From Siphonodentalium dalli (Eukaryota; Mollusca; Scaphopoda; Gadilida; Siphonodentaliidae), in NCBI GenBank assembly GCA_032622095.1, contig CP136067.1, positions 57,081,899 through 57,145,898 of the forward strand: a stretch of 64,000 nucleotides of DNA. The letters are read 5' to 3'. The position numbers and the translations under genes were made by a program. Within the stretch, counting starts at the first letter, position 1, and every line of letters starts with the position of its first letter. The notes under the pieces were generated by a model. It made no database searches, was not told the DNA's origin, and was given only the letters and a program-made list of their open reading frames with translations. Below, piece after piece: positions 43,176 through 54,775 of the stretch.

Positions 43176-44237
43176 ATTGGTACCCTGGAAATATCTTTTG
43201 AAGTTCAAAAGTTTTGTGTCGGGTCATATTGTCCGACCTCGCCTTGTATCATGCTATACCACAACTGGAGATACTGTAATGTATTTACTATGTCAACAAT
43301 TCTAACCGATTGGAAATAATGCTTTGCATACAATCTTGCATGCCGAATTCGAACGAGGCAAAAAAAATTAAGTTTTGAACAAATGGTTTCACATGAAATC
43401 TGATAACACATCCAGGTTTATCGATGTGAGGTTAGGTATATACCAACCATTATGGATAACATTTCAGTAGATTCATAACCATACATCTGGGGAGAAATCT
43501 GAGGTGATATCTGTGATTATCGTTGATGAATTCGGTATATAGCATAGGTTTTTTGTTGGTGTGCCATGGCTTTAGTTTGGCACCATGACAAAATTATTTA
43601 CAAAATACACATTTTTCAACTCGAAGCAAACAAAATACAGCACTGTCTCAAGATGGTAGTTACTCGATTAGTTCAGACTTTATTTAGACCAATTTATTAA
43701 CATAGCCCCATACCAGTTCATTGGCATCAACCTCTGACTGGACTATTTAAATTGGAGAAGGTAAATGTTCTAACAGAGTGTGGTGCAATGCTATGAATGT
43801 AGTTACAAATAAAAGCTGATGATCTATTTTGAGACATCGATGTAGTCAATACGTATACGTATCCCTTTGATATTGAAGAGTCGCAAACTGCAATATATTT
43901 TATGCTATGCCATCAGTCAAAGTTGAAGTGTCACACTAACTAAGAACGTCAGACTGCTGTGCTTTTGTTTCTCAATAATAATGAGCAGGTCCAAAATATG
44001 TATAGTGTATATTTATACCAGTTGATATTAACAGCACCCACATCGTAACCATATGCATCAATAATTACAGTTGCATTGCCTCGACTGGAGCCCCAGCATT
44101 ATTTCCTGAACAAAACCTGTGTAGCCACAGACACAGTTCCTGCCAAAATGTGCACGTTTCCATTACACAACTTTATATCATCAAACATCAAATTCTGTCA
44201 CACCTAATTCAGTGTTCAGTAATCATTATTATCATTG
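43176..44237. other. Intronic spacer
   Basis: No repeat of note. A 66-bp exon-like stretch on the minus strand at 44019-44084 was considered and rejected (see rejected list). Confidence 0.5.
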
Positions 44238-44627
44238 TTAACCCTTTACCCAACAGAACGTCCCTGTGCCAATGCATTCTCTTATATATGCGAGTCGACC
44301 ATAGGTCGCCTCGCATATATAAGAGAATGCATTGGCTTAACATATTAAAAATTATAAAATTGTTAAAGAATGTATGAAAAAATGGTAAAAAAAGATTTTT
44401 TTTAGGCCAATGCATTCTCTTATATATGCGAGGCGACCTATGGTTGACTCGCATATATAAGAGAATGCATTGGCACAGGGCATAACTGTAACTATCACAA
44501 TGTGGTCAAGGAGCCGGTTCCAATGATATCCATATTTGTATGGTTCTATTGAGACAGTCCGAAGATATTTTAAGCTGTTGAAGCTTTATTTGGCCGGTTT
44601 TGGCTGGTTTGTTGGGTAAAGGGTTAA
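44238..44627. mobile_element. TTAACCCTTTACCCAACA MITE, second copy, 390 bp
   Basis: Nearly identical to 25594-25993, with the same TTAA borders, both hairpins and the GGAGCCGGTTCCAATG portion. It differs mainly by a 10-bp contraction in the central A-rich spacer. Confidence 0.9.
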
Positions 44628-46581
44628 TAGTCATGCGGATGACTTCGTTTTGGGTTTTTCCGACTGATTTACTTTCATAACAAATGTGGAATTTCATACT
44701 TTAATTAGCATCTTCACACCTTTTTCAAAATTTTGCAAAAATCTGGGAAATTTTGATATAAAGTGGTAGTATATTGATCCTAAAGCATAACCAAATTGAG
44801 AAAAAAATAAAATTATGTGACGTGATTTTTTTCTGAATTTTCGAAAAATTGACGTCAAATTTTTTTTTCTGCCAAAATGTTTAAGTCCATTCAAAGACAT
44901 GCTCAAGGCAACAAATTGTTTGATACTTGTCATCGAGCTATTATTGGGCAAACAGAGACATTAAACTGCCACTAAACAATTGTTATCCAGAAATCACAAA
45001 GCATGTATCACCTGAAAACTAAACTGCATGTGCAGGGTTCATTGCCAACTAACCTGATTATCCTAAGTTAAACGAACCTGCCCCAAAACTTTATCTGGGT
45101 TATCTGGAGCCTGTAGACACTATATTGTATGGTACCACTTAACAAACTTACAAACATGTGGGGGGAGGGACTCCGAGGGAGAATTAACACAAATCTGCAG
45201 AGAGCAGCAATGTTCTGAAATTGATATTGTTTTAAAAAATAATGCCATTTGCATAATATACACTGCATTTTTGTGACTTGTTGGTCTGTCTTATCTTCTG
45301 TGTGTTGCGATAAGCTATATAAAGTACTGTACACACATGCCATTTTAATACAATATATGTTTATATGTTGAATTTAATTTGTTATTTCATCAATTTGAAA
45401 TAAAAATAAGCACAGTTTATTATGAACCTGTCTCATGTTAATACTTTCCCAGTAAAGGTATCGGTACTACTTTGTACATGTAGTAGTAAATTTTCCAACC
45501 TTTGGGCTTGTGTCCTGGTTGGTCCCTTGTGGTCAGTCAAAAACTGTTAATTTAAGAACACAATATTTTCCTACATTTGGTTAAAATTGTGGGCTGAAAT
45601 GGTCATCAGTTGGAAAATTTCCAAAGTAACAGGTGTATGAGGTTTGAAATTTTCCAACGCTGTAGGAAGGCTTGAGGCCAGTCTACAGATTCTAGGATTT
45701 ATGGATTTTCTTGATCAGATTTCAAAATTGTCTCACACCGGGCCGAATCAATGGTCTATTCAGAATGTCCTGATTTCTCTCCTAGGCCCTGTGAATATGT
45801 CTGGAGACGGACCACCAGATGGTTAGGATTTATCCAATTTTCAGGTTCTGATCTATGAAATTTGTCATACCGGGTACCGGTATATAGAAACATGCTTCTG
45901 TTTCTCCATCTGACTAACCACAAGATAAGAACCATAATAATCAGTTGGGGAGGGGGTTTGAATGGAATTTCGGAAAACTTGTGTTTAGTCTGATTCAAGG
46001 GAGCTGCAATTGGAATTCACAATGTGGACACCCCTCTAGCCACGTCCCTGATTAGTACAGTATCAAGAAGAAAAAAGTATATGGTCCCTAAATGAAGGGG
46101 AGACTTGGAAGTTGCAAACCTGCATGAAACCCACAATTTTATAAACATGTGAATATCTGATCAGAAATTCACAGCACACCAACCTGACATCACCTCATCA
46201 GTCTTATTTTAATCTCATGATTCTTTGTTGCCATTTACAGCACAGTTCTCTATAATCACAGTTATTTACATGCATTATGCTTATCCACGTATTTACATAT
46301 AACCAAGTAAAACATAGAATAACTGAGGCAGGTTGTTGTGACAGTTTGGGGCGGTTGTCCCTCGTTGGGTTGTCCTATTTATCTTGGTTATGATGATTAA
46401 TTTATATCAAAGAAACAAAAAGGATGTTGATGGAAAATTTCTTCACATTGGTTTTTAATACCCACCAATATACTCTACTCGCATCGCTTAAATTTGAGCT
46501 ACATGTACATCATCATTAATGTCACTTTCTTCATTGTTTATTGGCAACACAAAAAGTTAAATATATTAAAGTGAAAAAGTA
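44628..46581. other. Intronic spacer without recognised features
   Basis: About 2 kb of AT-rich sequence. Reading frames (45068-45343 -, 45756-45998 -) have no domain or splice support. Confidence 0.45.
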
Positions 46582-47353
46582 AGGCCAAACAAAAAAAGGA
46601 TTTTGATTCTCGGGCAATTTTTTTTGAGAATCGATGAGGGAGCGAGGGTTTTATTTTTATTTTTTATTTTTGTTATGGGGATAATGCCCATAGTTAGCAT
46701 GGGTTATTATACCTTCCCAGGTTAAGAAAATGTAAGGAGAACATTGTTTTGTATAAACTAATGTATTCCACTATAAAGAATTACCAATTATCACATTGTA
46801 CTGCCCGTACATCAAATCTAAATAAAGAATGACATAAATATGACATTGTACTATCCTACATCATATAGCCTATTATAGGATTTACCAGAATGATATATAT
46901 ATACAATGTATATTTCAAATTACTATTGTTGATATATTTGAAATATGTATTTACCTTTTATAGTATATATCTATTTATATATATCTATATACTTTAATAT
47001 TTATCCATCTATACTATAGTAACTATACATGCTAGCCATAAAAACTTCAAATATTATTATATTAAACCAGCAAACACATCGCCAATACTTGGGGTTTGGG
47101 CAGCTTGTGGTGACAATATACCTGGTAGTTATCTTGCCTAGTGTCTGTTTTTTGAATACTAACACATACACCATTGTATGTCTATAATATTCGATGTTTG
47201 AAACAAATAATTTATGTTTTCTAGTTTCCTATTTTCGTGTTATCATTTGACAGCTTCGGTCAAATTGAAATTGGTAATAAAATGGTTCAACGAGGGCCAT
47301 TTTTCCAGACGAGGCTATGCCCGAGAATCAAAATCCTTTTTTTTTTTGGCCTA
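46582..47353. mobile_element. Inverted-repeat element, AGGCCAAA ends, 772 bp
   Basis: AGGCCAAACAAAAAAAGGAT, TTTGATTCTCGGGCA at the left pairs with TGCCCGAGAATCAAAATCC and TTTTTTGGCCT at the right. The internal AT-rich core contains TATATA blocks. The ends resemble those of the element at 58347-59554 (GGCCAAAGAAAAAAGATA). Confidence 0.82.
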
Positions 47354-48673
47354 ATCAGAATAATTTAAAATTAGTTTCTTAAATTCACACAAATACATGT
47401 ACTATTATGAAGAGCATCCATTTACAGGCAGTAGTGGAAATAGTTGCAGAATGATATGTTTGAGATGTTGATTTGTCACCTACGACAACGGTAGCACAAA
47501 ACAGACAGTTTGACCACCCCCCCATTCACAGTCTGAGTCACAGGACCAAGGCAGGACATGGTACAGGGTGTGCTGATGAATCAAATATGCAATCCAAGAT
47601 GCAATTCGGGGAAAATTATCACCCCAAGAATCCATATGAAGTTTGACAATTAAATGAGAGATTTGTTGCATATAGGGTATGCCAACAGCAATCATTGATG
47701 CACGCACGGATGAACAACAACCCATGACAACAGATGACAATAGCTTAAACTTTATTTTGTTCAGTTGAGCTTGAAATGTAGTATAAAAATATGTGTGAGG
47801 AGATGTGGTCGGCTTCCGTCAGCCTTGCAACATACCACATTTGACCCCCTGTATCACTTCGGAGTCAGCCTTGCAACACTTAGGAATGCCGTTCATCGAA
47901 AACTCCTTTGCAAAATGTATTATTGAACTGTGCTTTGCATTGATACAGATGATGAATGATAAGAGGCGATTCGTTCATTGTATTTTTAATTGACAAAGTT
48001 AGGCAAATTAAACCTAAGAAAACAAACCTTAAAAATCCGGAAAATGAAAACAAAATTGGCATACATATAAAACAAGTGCCTATTTTAATCTGTTACGTTA
48101 AATAATTAGCCCAAAATCATTTACAGTGAAGCAGTTTGATGTAGTTTAAATTTTAGACGAACGTCGAAAATAGGAAAAATTGGTACATGAAAAATAAAAT
48201 TTTCCTGAATAACAAAATGTCAAGTCGAAATTAGCTGCTATCAAGTGTTATTGATACATGTTCCAAAAATTTATCGATATATATGTAGTTTTATTCTTCT
48301 TCTTACCGTGTAAATCAGTCATTTTATCTCGCAATGTTGCGTGTTTTAGTGAAAATGCAAATGGAGTTTTTCCGTTTCGACAGATGCAAAACGCGGAAAA
48401 ACGAAACGATCTGAACATGCTACTTTAATACTTTGGATATCATGAAAAATATTGCACCCATGGAAATGGGATGAACCATAAAAATGCTAGAAAAGGCGTA
48501 CAGGTCCAGGCTGAGCTGGAGTTATGTCATAGCTTTGGTTTTCTCTCTGATCCATCTCAAGTGCAATGAAATAGCTATTTTGCAGTGACAAAAACCCAAA
48601 TTTTCTCACAACAGGGCAAACCATGGTTGTCTCACAAACAGCCTCATTTGTTTCTCCCTAGTCATTTAAATTA
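47354..48673. other. Intronic spacer with a dispersed-repeat tail
   Basis: 47560-47775 matches the right half of repeat F3 (CCATGACAACAGATGAC, AATAGCTTAAACTTTATTTT, AGTTGAGCTTGAAATG). The rest shows nothing recognisable. Confidence 0.5.
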
Positions 48674-48913
48674 TTAACCCTTTCATGACAGGATCTGTGC
48701 TGGTTCAGCATTAAAGATCCTATGCCAGTGCATTCTCTTATACAAGTGCGAGTCTACCATGACTAGGGAGAAAAAAATGAGGCTGATTGCCAGGTCAAGA
48801 TAAATAATGTTAAGCCAATGTATTCTTTTATAGGGCGCCTCGCATATATAAGAGAATGCATTGGCATTGGGTTTTCGAAAAATTTCAGGAAGGTCCAGTC
48901 ATGAAAGGGTTAA
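48674..48913 (+). mobile_element. TTAA-type palindromic MITE, decayed
   Basis: TTAACCCTTTCATGACAGGA to CCAGTCATGAAAGGGTTAA; inner hairpins are damaged (CTTATACAAGTGCGAG). It lies 45 bp from exon 3 of the minus-strand gene. Confidence 0.78.
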
Positions 48914-48958
48914 ATAATCAGACTGACACCTAATAATGGGTCATTTTATCTATCTCAC

Positions 48959-49071
48959 CTTCCCAGCGATGTCGTCAACTGCTGCAGCTTCTACTGAAGG
49001 AGGTATTAAATTACACAAAGTTTGTTCTGGTTCAGTTTTTATCTTCACTTTCACTCTGTTCTGAGGGATTT
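48959..49071 (-). CDS. Minus-strand nuclear-protein gene, exon 3
   Basis: Bounded by CCTTTGCAG| and GGGAAG|GTGAGA. Enters with two bases (G|AA, Glu) and gives 37 residues: IPQNRVKVKIKTEPEQTLC, NLIPPSVEAAAVDDIAGK. The segment IKTE fits a sumoylation consensus (hydrophobic-K-x-E), usual in nuclear regulators. Phase 1 in, phase 0 out. Confidence 0.88.
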
Positions 49072-49199
49072 CTGCAAAGGTTTAATGATTGATGATTAAT
49101 TTTGATGGTCATGAGAGGTGTTGAAACTTGAATTAGATCAGGTTATTTTGGTTTTTATATTTTTTAATCAGTTATGAATTTATTTTTCATTATACAATA

Positions 49200-49491
49200 C
49201 TAGCAGATTAGCGAACCCCAAGGCAATAAAGAGCGTTATTCGGTTAACAAAACCAAATATGGAAAATTAAGGAGCGTTATTGCGTTAACCACTCCCTGCC
49301 AAGGACGGTGACAGGGGAAAGAGAGAATGGGTGATCGGTCCTTCTGAAAAGCGGTGTCATGACACTGTCCGTGGCTTTTTACCCTTAGATAGGAAGTTTG
49401 GGCTCAATCGATCCAGCCGTTTTCGAGTCTATAAAACATATACATATATATATACATATATATATACGGAAGTCTCAAAATATATAGTAGA
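49200..49491 (-). mobile_element. Short Helitron copy D, reverse, 292 bp
   Basis: On the minus strand it starts A|TCTACTATATATTTTGAG at 49491, matching the canonical Helitron start, continues with ATAGACTCGAAAACGGCTGG and GATTGAGCCCAAACTTCC, and ends AATCTGCTAG|T at 49200. Its 3-prime hairpin is weak. Contains a (TATA) tract near 49450. Confidence 0.75.
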
Positions 49492-51163
49492 TAGAAATAT
49501 ATCTTGTGCTTAACTTTATTTGCAAAGAGAAAAACAAGTAGTCTCAGTTTTACATGTAGTATAATATGTTATGGTTGGTCATTGTAGTTCAGTTCAAAAT
49601 TGTAACTTTGACTGCATTGTGACTTTTACGTTGCACATTTGAGAATATTTTGCCTCAATCACTGGCTTGTTTAATTATTCATTTTATAGACTATAACTAT
49701 TACCACACTTTTCCTGTGTGCTTAAAATTAGCTTTTGTGAGTATAAGTATAATGAACAGATATCAGTATTTCTATAACTGCTGATGTATTTTGAATTGGA
49801 TAAGTTAGTATTGTCTCATTAACTAGGGTATTCAGGACTTCCTAACACCAATGTATCTGACAAGGATCGCCGCAATATTGAATTAGTGTTCAGAATATTA
49901 AGCAGGATCTTATATTAAAACGTGATTATGATACCCAGAATCGCAAAACATTGGTTTCATTGTCGATGAAATCGGAAATTTTTGGGGGACAAAAAATGCA
50001 CATGTTCGTCTACCTTATGTGTTTCTGAGAACAAAAACAAACAGCAATTGACACTCGTACTATTGATTGAAAATGTTCGGCCAATTAATTCCAATTATTC
50101 CATGGACATAGTTCCTGTTCAGGAGAATAACATCATGTTCAACAGTCACAACAACAAATGAAAATGTGCAACTTCAACAAACTATGCATCTTGCAAATGC
50201 AATCACGGGCCTTCCTGTGATTCTAATACACGTGCTGACATTACATGGACAAATGGTGATATATCTATCATCTGTGTTTAGCAACAAACACATCCAAAAC
50301 AACAACTTAAATATTCATTTACCACAGTGAATTTAAACATTGTGCATTGAATTAACCGAAAGGTTTCAAATTTCCTATGTTGAATTTGATGTAACAACAA
50401 CCTTGTTTCTGAACATAAAAATACTTCCGATGTGCACTTAATGATTCGTTTGAAATTGTATGCTGTTGTGTTGCCATCTAAATATGAAAATAGTTATAGC
50501 ATTTCCATCAAATATAGCTTGATACTGCTATCTTAAATGGAGAAAATCTGACTGTGAATATCAGCAGACTGATGGCTCAAAAACGCAGATCAACGAATAA
50601 CCCAGAATGATGTATTGCTACGCGTGACACATATTCATCATAGCTTCAAATATTTTGTTTACAAGCAGCGGATATGGTATACTTTAAAAGTTACCAGCAG
50701 ATTAGTAATACTAGTAGTTAATTTTGCGAAACAAGTAAAAATAATAATTATAGTATAAATAAAATACACTCATACTATTAATCAAGAATACAACATTTTC
50801 ACAACGAGTGGTGAAAATTTTGTATTCTCGGCTACTATGGGTGTATTTTATATTTATTTGATGCAAAATGTCTGCTTGCCGAACTAAACATACAAAAACT
50901 ATTTAAAAACACTGGATAACTCGGATGGTACACAAAATAATTAAAATTCATTGCTAAGTCTAATGATGTATCGATAGTGCAACAAGTTACTATACAACGT
51001 AGTTTAAGATTGGCTGTGTTTACAGATGTTATTTTGAATGAGCGAAGTATGTCTGTTACTATAAATAGCAGTATGATTCTATCGGATATAGTATAGCAGT
51101 ATGCAGTCAATGACAACATAAGAAAGTCATGTGAGATATAATATATTATAATAGTAATCATAC
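49492..51163. other. Intronic spacer
   Basis: AT-rich, no repeat recognised. The long minus-strand frame 50835-51464 extends well beyond the exon at 51164-51337, but only the exon part has coding character. Confidence 0.5.
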
Positions 51164-51337
51164 CAACAGAAAGAATGTCGAGATCATCGTCACTTTCGTC
51201 ATCATATTTCGAGCAGGCTTCCGTAAGTGAGAGGAGTTTCAACGAAACCTCCCCCATGCCGCTCAGAGTGTTGTTAAGGTTGTATGGTTTATAGTTCGCT
51301 ATTTGTTTACTGGATATATTTTCTTTGATTGATTTCT
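51164..51337 (-). CDS. Minus-strand nuclear-protein gene, exon 2
   Basis: Bounded by CTTATTTCCAG| and TCTGTTG|GTATGA. Encodes 57 residues after the split Glu: KSIKENISSKQIANY, NNTLSGMGEVSLKLL, then an acidic cluster KYDDESDDDLDILSV. Phase 1 at both ends. The acidic low-complexity part suggests a linker. Confidence 0.88.
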
Positions 51338-51844
51338 CTGGAAATAAGATGAAACAACTTTTTAAAGTGATGTGAAACACTGCGCTGGGGTATCCGAATG
51401 GGAATACACATAAAGTAGTTATTTTCATAAATGTTATGTCCAAATTGGCAGCATCCAACTTCATTCTTACGTTTGAATGCAGCGACTCTCATTTGAGTTA
51501 TCATTGCCGTTTCTTTGTCGGAAAACAATTGACCCGAACTGAGGAATATTTGTACATTAATAGGTCTTTAAACAATGTAAATACTAAGACCATTAAACTG
51601 TTGATGATTGGGAGATTTTGATTTGAACTCATGTAATATTCTGGTGAATTTGCTAATTAAAACACCCTATTACTTCCCTTCATTTATTAACCATTTCTGT
51701 ATTAAATGAATTCTCCCACAAACTTATAAAAAAGTATACATTGGAATGGTCTATTATTCATCTGAAGGATATTTCAGAAAAAAATAAGCAGACAAACAGA
51801 TCATACAAGTACAGAAGGAGTCCTATTCATTGGAGGGAAATTTG

Positions 51845-52138
51845 TTGAACTTATTATCAGAACATTTCCAAAGGGAACTACTTGTCAATGAGTATTTAGT
51901 ATAGAAAGTGTTAATTGAAATGTTCAGTTGATAAGCTCAACGGGCTAAGTTCAACAAACAGCTTTTTGAGCTTATTAGCTAAGCAACTCTACAAATGAAG
52001 AAATGGGATTCAATTTACTGTAAATACTCATCGTGAGCATCCAGTTGCTAAAGAATTAACTCTTTCTTCGCTAAATACTCATTGACGAGTAGTTCCCTCA
52101 AGAAATGTTCAGATAATAAGTTCAACAAATGGCAATCA
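51845..52138. mobile_element. G-family repeat with facing ends
   Basis: GTTGAACTTATTATCAGAAC at the left faces GTTCAGATAATAAGTTCAAC at the right. The inner word AATACTCATTGACGAGTAG also occurs at 13785. This copy shows best that the family has terminal inverted repeats of about 27 bp; related sequence continues to about 52270. Confidence 0.65.
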
Positions 52139-52296
52139 CACCAATGATTAGGACCCCTTTTCCACTTTGTCTATGTGTCATTTGCTTATATTTCCTGAAC
52201 ACCCTTCAAAATTAATAATAGACCATTCCAATGTATACTTTTATAACCTAATGGGAGACTCCATTAAGTAAAGAGAGGACTATAAAGGTTACTTAC

Positions 52297-52435
52297 CTGC
52301 ATAATGTGGACTGAAGGCATGCAGACGACACCATATCATGATCTGCTTTACAGACCATAGTTTGTTCCCTTTAAACATGCATGTGCTCCCAAGGGTTTGA
52401 GTAAGAAACTTCCGTACTGTAGATGCTCTCTGCCA
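52297..52435 (-). CDS. Minus-strand nuclear-protein gene, exon 1 of those seen
   Basis: Acceptor ATTATTTTTTCAG| and donor TATGCAG|GTAAGT are both strong. It encodes 46 residues plus one base: WQRASTVRKFLTQTLG, KGNKLWSVKQIMIWCRLHAF, SPHYA. The W...KLWSVKQIMIWCRLH pattern looks like a compact helical (winged-helix-like) domain, rich in conserved-type tryptophans. It enters in phase 0, so further exons lie upstream at higher coordinates; I could not identify any up to 64000. The whole set reads 228 residues without a stop. A YEATS2-like ATAC-complex subunit is a guess at about one in three. Confidence 0.85.
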
Positions 52436-52779
52436 CTGAAAAAATAATGTAGCTATATAATGTAAATGATAAGAAAAGATTTTCAACAAAAACCACTACG
52501 GAAGATGACAATTTTGGAAAATGTTTGTAGGCATTTTTTTAACAATAATAATTCAAGGACTATCTATGAAATAAGCTCTTTTAGTGCTAGCGTTGAACAG
52601 ATCAGAATTAAAACAAGAGGTTGCACATTGGGTGCTGGCATATCACCCACTGTGCCAAAATGAAACATGGGCAGGACGAAACCCAAATGTGAAATAAAAA
52701 ATTCTGAATAAAAAGATAGGATATATAACTCAATTAAGGGAAAATGCGAACATCACCATCACTTTATTCAAAGGTTTTG
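52436..52779. other. Spacer upstream of the exon
   Basis: No exon, repeat or signal recognised. Confidence 0.4.
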
Positions 52780-53770
52780 CAATGGTAAATATCCTTCCTA
52801 AATTTCGTTGAGATCTAATAACCCATGGATGTGATACTCAGCCAAACAAGAAAACATTATTTCTAGGAAAACAAAGAAGGACAACTCTAAAACAGAAAAT
52901 TCAAATGTAATTGGGCACTCTTTTGAATGCATTACCAATGGCGTATTGCCATACCGAGTTCCATTCAGATCTGATAACCAATGGCTGAGATACTCAAGTA
53001 GACAGACAAAACAAGAGATGGACTGTCATTCGGTGCATACCCCCTTGTGGCATACCGCCTAGTGTGGGTATACCTATAACGTGTGACTGATATACTCAGA
53101 CAGATGGACCCAAAAATCAACATTTTGAAAACAAAGATGAACAATAGAAACTATAGAACAAAAAACCTAAACAAAACGATTGAACATGCCATTGGATGTC
53201 CCCATAGTGGTGAACACCAAATTTCATCGAGATCCGAGCATTACTGTTAAAGCTATGGCCTGAACAGGCATCGGACGGACCAAAAACCCAACATTTCCAG
53301 ATAAAAAGAAATCAATAACTATAGAAAGGAAAACCAGGACAAAATGAATGAACCATCTATTGAATATCCAGGGCTCGATTCTGCTAAGCAATTTACAATG
53401 AAAAAACATGTATTGGTAGGGAATGCTATATAAAATCTACCCAGTGCAGCAAAATGCTAAACATATTTTAAAAATTGAATCAACCTCTGTGAATGTCCTC
53501 ATAGTAGTGAACATCCATACCAAATTTCATTGAGATCCGAGCAATATTGCTCAAGTTATGACCTGAACAGACATTGGACGGACCAAAAAGCCAACATTTC
53601 CAGATAAACAAAGATGAATAACTGTAGAATGGACAATCCAAAGAAAATGATTGAATCCTCATTTAAATGTCCTCATAGTAGTGAGCATCCATACCACATT
53701 ATATTGAGATCTGAGCACCACTGTTCCAAATTATGACATGAACAGACATCAGATGGATGGACGGCTAGAG
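52780..53770 (+). repeat. Degenerate repeats, ATTTCATTGAGATCCGAGC type
   Basis: Modules with GTCCTCATAGTAGTGAACAT, AAATTTCATTGAGATCCGAG, ACCTGAACAGACATTGGACG and CAACATTTCCAGATAAA recur near 53195, 53490 and 53668, with weaker forms from 52795. Such old repeats are common in invertebrate genomes. Short minus-strand frames repeat accordingly. Confidence 0.65.
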
Positions 53771-53997
53771 AAACGAAAGGGTGTTTAAGTGGATAGTGGT
53801 TTCCAAGCTGAGGTCTGTCCATATTAAAGAGCTTAAACGAGGCATCAAAAAGTGCACCAACGAAAGAGGTTTAAGGGCTACTTTGAATATTGATATTAGC
53901 ATACCACATATACAACATATATTATCTCTGTAAACTCAGTATTAGTAATTCAATGTGTACATGTCTATGTGTTACGTAAACTCTTCAGTACTGGTAA

Positions 53998-54332
53998 AAA
54001 AACAATATTTTCCTAAATAAGTAAAATATATATCTCCTAGAAGTATCTTGCCCACTGAACTATATGGTATATTATCCCAAGTAGGAGGGGTTAACTCTCC
54101 GAGTTGAAAAAACAGTACGAAATTCTATGGTACATATCCTGTCATGTTCATGATACGTGTAATCACGTGATTTCTGACACGTAGTGAAGAATTCGCCATA
54201 TTTGTTATCCCCAGTAGGACATTCCTCGTGAGCGGGGTGGGTGCGAAACCCTGGGAGGGAGCTCAGCGTTCAGTGGGCAAGATACTTCTAGGAGATATAT
54301 ATTTGACTTATTTAGGAAAATATTGTATCTCC
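53998..54332. mobile_element. Inverted-repeat element, GTATCTTGCCCACTGAAC
   Basis: CAATATTTTCCTAAATAAGT and CTCCTAGAAGTATCTTGCCC at the left face their complements at the right; arms are about 65 bp, total 335 bp. The core includes ATCACGTGAT and AGTAGGAGGGGTTAACTCTC, which recur inverted at 60190-60372. CATCTCGTGAGCGGGGTGGG-type sequence marks the centre. Confidence 0.82.
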
Positions 54333-54740
54333 GTCAAAGGTATCTTGCCCACTGAACTATATGGTAAAGCATAGAATTTTCTAACAGGTGAAGGCCACGA
54401 GGAAACAAAAACACCGCTATGCATCTGAATCAAAGAACTGGATTGACCTGATAACCTACAATATATACATATACATGCACAGACATATAGATATATATGT
54501 ATATACATATATATATATATACACATGCACAATAGGACCATAAGACAATGTAATATTCCATCCTAAAACTAATACCTGTCAGCAAGCTCAAACGAACAAA
54601 AAGTGGCCACTTAAGAGTTTAAGACCCCTGCAAGTAAAGTAAATAGCTTCAGAAGACATGGAGATGGATACGACATTCGCATCGGAACTTAGGGCTAATA
54701 ATGTATCAGCCGAGTACTTGCCGGGAAAGGTACGGGTAAC

Positions 54741-54741
<1 letters not shown>

Positions 54742-54774
<33 letters not shown>
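54742..54774 (+). repeat. C33 homopolymer
   Basis: Thirty-three consecutive C (G on the other strand). It could form i-motif or G-quadruplex structures. Length is likely to vary between individuals or to be a sequencing estimate. Confidence 0.95.

Positions 54775-54775
<1 letters not shown>

Noticed and set aside
44019-44084. Exon-like minus-strand stretch reading GNATVIIDAYGYDVGAVNIN
   Set aside because: Its phases (2 in, 2 or 0 out) do not fit between exons 3 and 4 of the minus-strand gene, which join perfectly in phase 0 without it. The acceptor is weak and a stop lies just upstream.
50835-51464. 209-codon minus-strand frame as a single-exon gene
   Set aside because: Only 51164-51337 has coding character. 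That part is an exon with good splice sites and the extensions are AT-rich read-through.
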